A DNA stretch of 10,525 nt, from the NCBI GenBank assembly GCA_000436695.1, contig HF992547.1, forward strand, positions 15,394-25,918, read 5' to 3'. The position numbers and the translations under genes are program-made. Below the pieces are notes generated by a model. The model did no database searches and had not been told where the DNA came from. It saw only the letters and a list, made by a program, of their open reading frames with translations. This DNA comes from Prevotella sp. CAG:1185 (GTDB taxonomy: Bacteria > Bacteroidota > Bacteroidia > Bacteroidales > Bacteroidaceae). Below, in pieces: positions 7,513-10,525 of this stretch. Position 1 is the stretch's first letter. Each line of letters opens with the position of its first letter.

Positions 7513-7639
7513 ACTGAGGATTGTCAACTAAATCTAGTAACTGTAAGCCATAATTAAAACTCATTGAGTTTTGTCATATAAATCAATGGATTAAAATACA
7601 AAACTCGTTGAGTTACGACATATAACTCAGCGAGTTTTG
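7513..7639. repeat. Three degenerate tandem copies of one hairpin unit
   Basis: Three related units begin at 7513 (ACTGAGGATTGTCAACTAAAT), 7563 (ATTGAGTTTTGTCATATAAA) and 7607 (GTTGAGTTACGACATATAAC), 50 and 44 bp apart. They share a TGAG..TT..(G/C)TCA or GACA..ATAA core, and each can fold as a stem around an 8-9 base loop. The third is near-perfect (16 bp), the second imperfect (arms about 7558-7571 and 7580-7592), and the first shows only short pairings with a bulge. They fill most of the space between two convergent genes. Confidence 0.6.
7599..7639 (-). terminator. Hairpin terminator for the minus-strand lipoprotein gene
   Basis: The arms at 7599-7614 (CAAAACTCGTTGAGTT) and 7624-7639 (AACTCAGCGAGTTTTG) pair over 16 positions with one G-U wobble and a 9-base loop. 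On the minus strand the stem lies 12 bp after the stop of the lipoprotein gene and is followed by a U-rich run (TTTTGTATTTTAA in DNA). On the plus strand the stem is followed by GGGG, so it fits minus-strand termination better, though it could also block readthrough from mnmE. Confidence 0.7.
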
Positions 7640-7651
7640 GGGTATGGAAAT

Positions 7652-9082
7652 TTATTCAGTAAATGTAATCGTCACAAATGCCCGGAGAATAATTGAATTT
7701 CTTTCACTCTTAAGATTTGTACTTATACATGATGTTGTTGAATCAGGCTTATCCCAATATGGGCAATAACTTTTAATAGTTCCATCTTCATCTAAAAAAT
7801 AATATGAATAGAGTGTTCCACTGCCGATAAGGAACCGGCTTTTACCTAAATTATCTAGATTATCATTAATAGCATCAACGTTGTCTTTGATATATTTAAG
7901 TTCTTCTAATGTCGGCAACCTTAATCCTTCAATACCATCAGTACCAGCAGCAATATCGCTTATTTTGTCATCAATAGCTTGTTTTATTGATGATTGGTCA
8001 TTGTCAATATATACTAGTCCTTTTTCTGACGTTGTTGACATAAGTGTTACTTTGGTTCCACTTCCAATTTGTTCTGTTTTCAACACATAGCATCCTTTAT
8101 ATAAAGTTCCTGCTTGTGGCGCGTTTCCTGTTATAGTTTCGTCTGTTTCTCCTTTATCGTCTTGTCCTTCTTCGCCATCTTTATCCGTGTCAGTGCTTAC
8201 ATCCGTCGTACTTCCACTCTCATCGAAATTGAAGTTGATGTTTTTTGTGCCGTTCCATGTGGCTCCGGTAATAGTTCCGTTGAGTGTAATCCCATTTTCG
8301 TTATAAGTTCCGCTGATATTAATCTTATAATTGGCTTTAAGTTCGTCACTGCATGTATATGAATAACTTTTTGTAACAGCATCGGTTTTCAGTGAAACCT
8401 TTATCGTTGCTTGTCCACAAGCTTCAAGCAGATAAGTATTGACATCATTTTCCCATGTTGTACCGTCACTTCCTTTTGTCAGGTTTATTGTTTGTGAACC
8501 ATTTTCTCCACTATATTCTCCGTTAAGTAAAATGTTCTCATACAGAGGACTTATAGTAACGCTTACAGCTGTCACATTTGATGGAACATTCTTTATACTT
8601 ACGTTTTCAAGCAGCATAACTTTTCTGTCAAGTGACAAAGTAAGAGTATTTTCCTCTCCATAAGCAAGAGTTATGTTGTTCTTGGCAGTCATAAGATCTC
8701 CATGAGTTTTATCCGCTTTAAGGCTAATCAGATACTCTTTTGTCGCATTGTCTTTAGTTGGCAAATTATAATTTTCAGCATCAGCTCCGGCTATTGCGTA
8801 CACTTCGTAGCTTCCTTCCGGAAGCTTCATTGATATTGATGAACTTTCAGATTCTATCAATGCTGTTTCAACACAAGAATTCTCATAGAAGATGTAGACA
8901 TTAATCGGATAGCTTATCTTGCTTTCCGTTGTTCCATTTTCATCCAATGCACGTGTTTTGATTTTCAGAGTACTATTGGCTTCTTTACTTGAGAAATCTG
9001 TGTCTTCATTATATTTCTCACAAGAAAATAATGACACTACTGCTGCAAACAGCAGCAGCAAATTTAATGCTTTGTTTTTCAT
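7652..9082 (-). CDS. Surface lipoprotein, Mfa2/FimB-like N-terminal region with Lcl/DUF1566-like C-terminus
   Basis: 476 aa. Residues 1-20 are a lipoprotein signal peptide with lipobox LFSC; Cys21 would be lipidated, and the following EKYNEDTD is acidic, as in surface-export signals of Bacteroidetes lipoproteins. Residues about 36-285 are beta-rich and resemble the Mfa2/FimB group of fimbrial anchor or minor subunits: INVYIFYEN near 60-68, LPEGSYEVYAIAG at 87-99, GDLMTA at 128-133, then long beta-strand segments. Residues 288-320 are an Asp/Glu/Thr-rich linker. Residues 325-476 form a second module with LRLPTLEEL at 387-395, paired aromatic residues (YSYYF near 425-429) and a closing LRAFVTITF, which recalls Lcl/DUF1566 C-terminal domains. 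No major fimbrillin or usher-like gene adjoins, so it is an orphan here. The start at 9082 is fixed by the signal peptide; no Shine-Dalgarno site is visible. The domain names are recognised by eye and uncertain. Confidence 0.75.
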   Translation of the reverse strand: MKNKALNLLLLFAAVVSLFSCEKYNEDTDFSSKEANSTLKIKTRALDENGTTESKISYPINVYIFYENSCVETALIESESSSISMKLPEGSYEVYAIAGADAENYNLPTKDNATKEYLISLKADKTHGDLMTAKNNITLAYGEENTLTLSLDRKVMLLENVSIKNVPSNVTAVSVTISPLYENILLNGEYSGENGSQTINLTKGSDGTTWENDVNTYLLEACGQATIKVSLKTDAVTKSYSYTCSDELKANYKINISGTYNENGITLNGTITGATWNGTKNINFNFDESGSTTDVSTDTDKDGEEGQDDKGETDETITGNAPQAGTLYKGCYVLKTEQIGSGTKVTLMSTTSEKGLVYIDNDQSSIKQAIDDKISDIAAGTDGIEGLRLPTLEELKYIKDNVDAINDNLDNLGKSRFLIGSGTLYSYYFLDEDGTIKSYCPYWDKPDSTTSCISTNLKSERNSIILRAFVTITFTE

Positions 9083-9205
9083 AATAAAAATATTAAAATT
9101 ATTTATAAAATTATATGTTGTTTATTATATCCAAAATTTATGTTTTAAGTGTTTGTTTCTTCATGATGCAGGATTATTTAAGGTTTTTATTGTTAATTTT
9201 GATTT

Positions 9206-9213
9206 CAAATATA
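9206..9213 (-). promoter_or_regulatory. Candidate -7 promoter element for the lipoprotein gene
   Basis: On the minus strand the bases read TATATTTG, an exact TAnnTTTG match, 123 bp upstream of the lipoprotein start. No good -33 element is seen at the usual distance; that region instead holds the palindrome ATGCGCGCAT (9226-9235). In such AT-rich DNA a single match can be chance, so confidence is moderate at best. Confidence 0.4.
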
Positions 9214-9345
9214 CAAAATAATCTTATGCGCGCATTTTTATATTAAAAATATAATATATAATTTAAAAATATTTATACCAAGTAAATGTTTATTTATAAT
9301 TAAAGAGTAGACCTGAGTTAATTTGATAAATATATTTCGAATTAT

Positions 9346-9413
9346 AAACAATAACTAATATAAATACAAAGTTGATTCTTACACTCTATATGCATCAGAA
9401 TAGTTTATTGTTT
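9346..9413. repeat. Short inverted repeat, 12-13 bp arms
   Basis: AAACAATAACTA at 9346-9357 is the reverse complement of TAGTTTATTGTTT at 9401-9413, apart from one extra base in the right arm. The spacer is 43 bp. The arms are purely low-GC, so chance is a real possibility. Confidence 0.45.
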
Positions 9414-9475
9414 GTTGTCAAATCATAATACGATCACATAATTCCATTATTTTAAAACTCATAAACAACTGTATC

Positions 9476-9623
9476 AATTATTAAGCCCAAAACGGGCATT
9501 AGAAGAATTGGCTTTTTGCCTGAAATGTATTGTTTCTATAATAGAATTTATACAATGAATAAGAACAATTATTTGCTAATGATTTGTCTGAAAATCTCTA
9601 ATGCCCGATTTGGGTTAATAATT
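9476..9623. repeat. Long inverted repeat with 27-28 bp arms around a 93-bp spacer
   Basis: The left arm is 9476-9503 and the right arm 9597-9623. They are reverse complements over 26 positions, with one mismatch (left 9492) and one extra G on the left (9485). Both hold the GC-rich core CGGGCATTAGA (9493-9503) or its complement, which stands out in the AT-rich surroundings. Each arm also has a small internal dyad (GCCC-N5-GGGC on the left; GCCC-N5-GGGT on the right). The spacer has a dyad TTCTAT-A-ATAGAA at 9534-9546. No target-site duplication and no good promoter are seen within or beside it. Confidence 0.85.
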
Positions 9624-9692
9624 TGCAAATTAATATAAGAATTATGCAGAAATTTTGGTATAAACTATTATTTTAAATTCACTTAGAAAAAT

Positions 9693-10472
9693 TTAATCAT
9701 CACTTTTCAAACATGCTATTAGTCTGTCAATCGCTTTACCAGGATCCTTTTCTTCTTCTAATAAAGTAACAAACTTACTACCAATTATACATCCGGCAGC
9801 ATGAGCTGCAGCTGCTTCGTATGTACTTTTGTTGGATATACCAAAACCTATCATACACGGATTACGTAAGTGCATTTGTTCAATGCGCTTAAAATATATC
9901 TGCTTCTGAATATTAAATTCTTTCTGTGCACCAGTAACTGCTGCTGACGATACCATATAAATAAATCCGTTAGTATGTTCATCTATCTGACGTATACGCT
10001 CATCGCTAGTTTCCGGTGTTATGAGCATAATTACGTGTATTCCATATTTGTCGGCTATAGGACGGTATTCATTTAAATAGTCTTTGAAAGGCAAATCAGG
10101 AATTATGACACCATCAATGCCGCATGTCTGACATTCTTTGCAGAAATTCTCAAAGCCATATTGCATAATAGGATTCAAGTAGCCCATAAATACTAATGGC
10201 ATTTGTACATCAGAGCGAATATCTTTTAATTGACCAAATAATTTACGAAGAGTCATACCATTATGCAACGCTTTAGTAGAAGCTCGCTGAATGACAGGTC
10301 CATCAGCCATTGGATCACTGAACGGAATACCAATCTCAATCATTTGTACTCCTTTTTGCTCCAATGTACGTATTACATCAGCAGTTCCTTCCAAAGTTGG
10401 AGTTCCTGCACAAAAATATATTGAAAGCACATTATCTTTATGTGTCTGAAATAATTGATCAATTCTATTCAT
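9693..10472 (-). CDS. trpA: Tryptophan synthase alpha chain
   Basis: 259 aa, normal length for TrpA. It cleaves indole-3-glycerol phosphate to indole and glyceraldehyde-3-phosphate, with indole channelled to the TrpB subunit in the cytoplasmic alpha2beta2 complex. The TIM-barrel landmarks are present: the catalytic Glu46 in IEIGIPFSDP and Asp57 in MADGP (matching Glu49 and Asp60 of the E. coli protein), Tyr172 in IYMVSSAAVTG, the phosphate-binding GFGIS at 209-213, and IIGSKFV at 229-235. The loop reads SSAAVTG where the E. coli protein has SRAGVTG, a variation I associate with Bacteroidetes. In this group the operon order is commonly trpB-E-G-D-C-F-A, so trpA is probably the last gene, with trpF just off the right edge. 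No conventional terminator follows directly; the long inverted repeat begins 70 bp downstream of the stop. Confidence 0.97.
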   Translation of the reverse strand: MNRIDQLFQTHKDNVLSIYFCAGTPTLEGTADVIRTLEQKGVQMIEIGIPFSDPMADGPVIQRASTKALHNGMTLRKLFGQLKDIRSDVQMPLVFMGYLNPIMQYGFENFCKECQTCGIDGVIIPDLPFKDYLNEYRPIADKYGIHVIMLITPETSDERIRQIDEHTNGFIYMVSSAAVTGAQKEFNIQKQIYFKRIEQMHLRNPCMIGFGISNKSTYEAAAAHAAGCIIGSKFVTLLEEEKDPGKAIDRLIACLKSDD

Positions 10473-10477
10473 GGTTA

Positions 10478-10525
10478 CTATATTTTTTTAATGAATGTCC
10501 GCAAGTTGCCAATCAATAAATTCGA
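10478..10525 (-). CDS. Possible 3' end of the gene upstream of trpA (trpF?)
   Basis: Reading the minus strand from the window edge, one frame gives 15 codons ending LRTFIKKI and a TAG at 10480-10478, 5 bp before the trpA start. That ending is compatible with the last helix of phosphoribosylanthranilate isomerase (TrpF), the gene expected here. A second frame gives 11 codons ending LADIH with TAA at 10490-10488. The fragment is too short to decide, and the gene identity rests on expected operon order only. Confidence 0.35.
   Translation of the reverse strand, partial: SNLLIGNLRTFIKKI

Larger units (their letters stand above)
9083..9692. other. 610-bp gene-free region between trpA and the lipoprotein gene
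   Basis: Strongly AT-rich, with no open frame that looks coding on either strand. It would contain the lipoprotein leader and promoter (right of 9083), a short inverted repeat at 9346-9413, a long inverted repeat at 9476-9623, a 14-bp palindrome at 9619-9632, and the 3' untranslated end of the trp transcript. I see no tRNA, no known riboswitch and no transposase remnant. A small RNA cannot be excluded by eye. Confidence 0.7.

Noticed and set aside
9020..9066. CTG/CAG-rich run with a small hairpin near the start of the lipoprotein gene.
   Set aside because: It encodes the Leu/Ala-rich hydrophobic core of the signal peptide; the repeat is short and explained by codon use.
8919..9221. Plus-strand 100-codon frame opposite the start of the lipoprotein gene.
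   Set aside because: It is antisense to a convincing coding region and shows no recognisable domain.
9504..9596. Promoter inside the spacer of the long inverted repeat, which would support a phase-variable switch.
   Set aside because: No TAnnTTTG match was found on either strand of the spacer, so an invertible-promoter claim is not supported.

Overview
The window reads as chromosomal DNA of a Bacteroidales bacterium, most likely a Prevotella-type species; the genus is an inference. The signs are an AT-rich sequence with very AT-rich intergenic DNA, few Shine-Dalgarno sites, promoters of the Bacteroidetes TAnnTTTG (-7) type, a lipoprotein resembling the Mfa2/FimB fimbrial-anchor group, and proteins that look like Bacteroidales orthologues throughout. 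No rRNA, tRNA, CRISPR array, transposase or recombinase gene was found.

Layout. (1) 1-2680, plus strand: a GltD/NfnB-type flavoprotein with two iron-sulfur motifs, a small DUF486 membrane protein and a TtcA-type tRNA thiolase, spaced 3 and 29 bp apart and probably one transcript that begins left of the window. (2) 2681-5838, plus strand: a clear promoter, then a secreted PD40-repeat protein, a uridine-phosphorylase-like enzyme and an exported serine esterase with short gaps, ended by a strong hairpin at 5791-5838. (3) 5938-7444: mnmE with its own well-formed promoter. (4) 7445-7651: convergent intergenic DNA holding three degenerate copies of one hairpin. (5) 7652-9082, minus strand: a large lipoprotein with an Mfa2-like front half and a different C-terminal module. 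(6) 9083-9692: 610 bp without a gene, holding a long inverted repeat (27-28 bp arms, 93 bp apart) and other dyads. (7) 9693-10525, minus strand: trpA, probably the last gene of a trp operon, with the tail of an upstream gene at the window edge.

How the genes relate. Most are housekeeping: glutamate/NADPH metabolism, two tRNA-modification enzymes (TtcA at C32, MnmE at U34), nucleoside salvage and tryptophan synthesis. They do not form one pathway. The accessory part is the orphan surface lipoprotein and the repeats on both sides of it. No new multi-gene system is evident. The structures most worth checking are the long inverted repeat at 9476-9623, which could be an invertible segment, a small non-autonomous element or a long RNA hairpin, and the three-hairpin array at 7513-7639.
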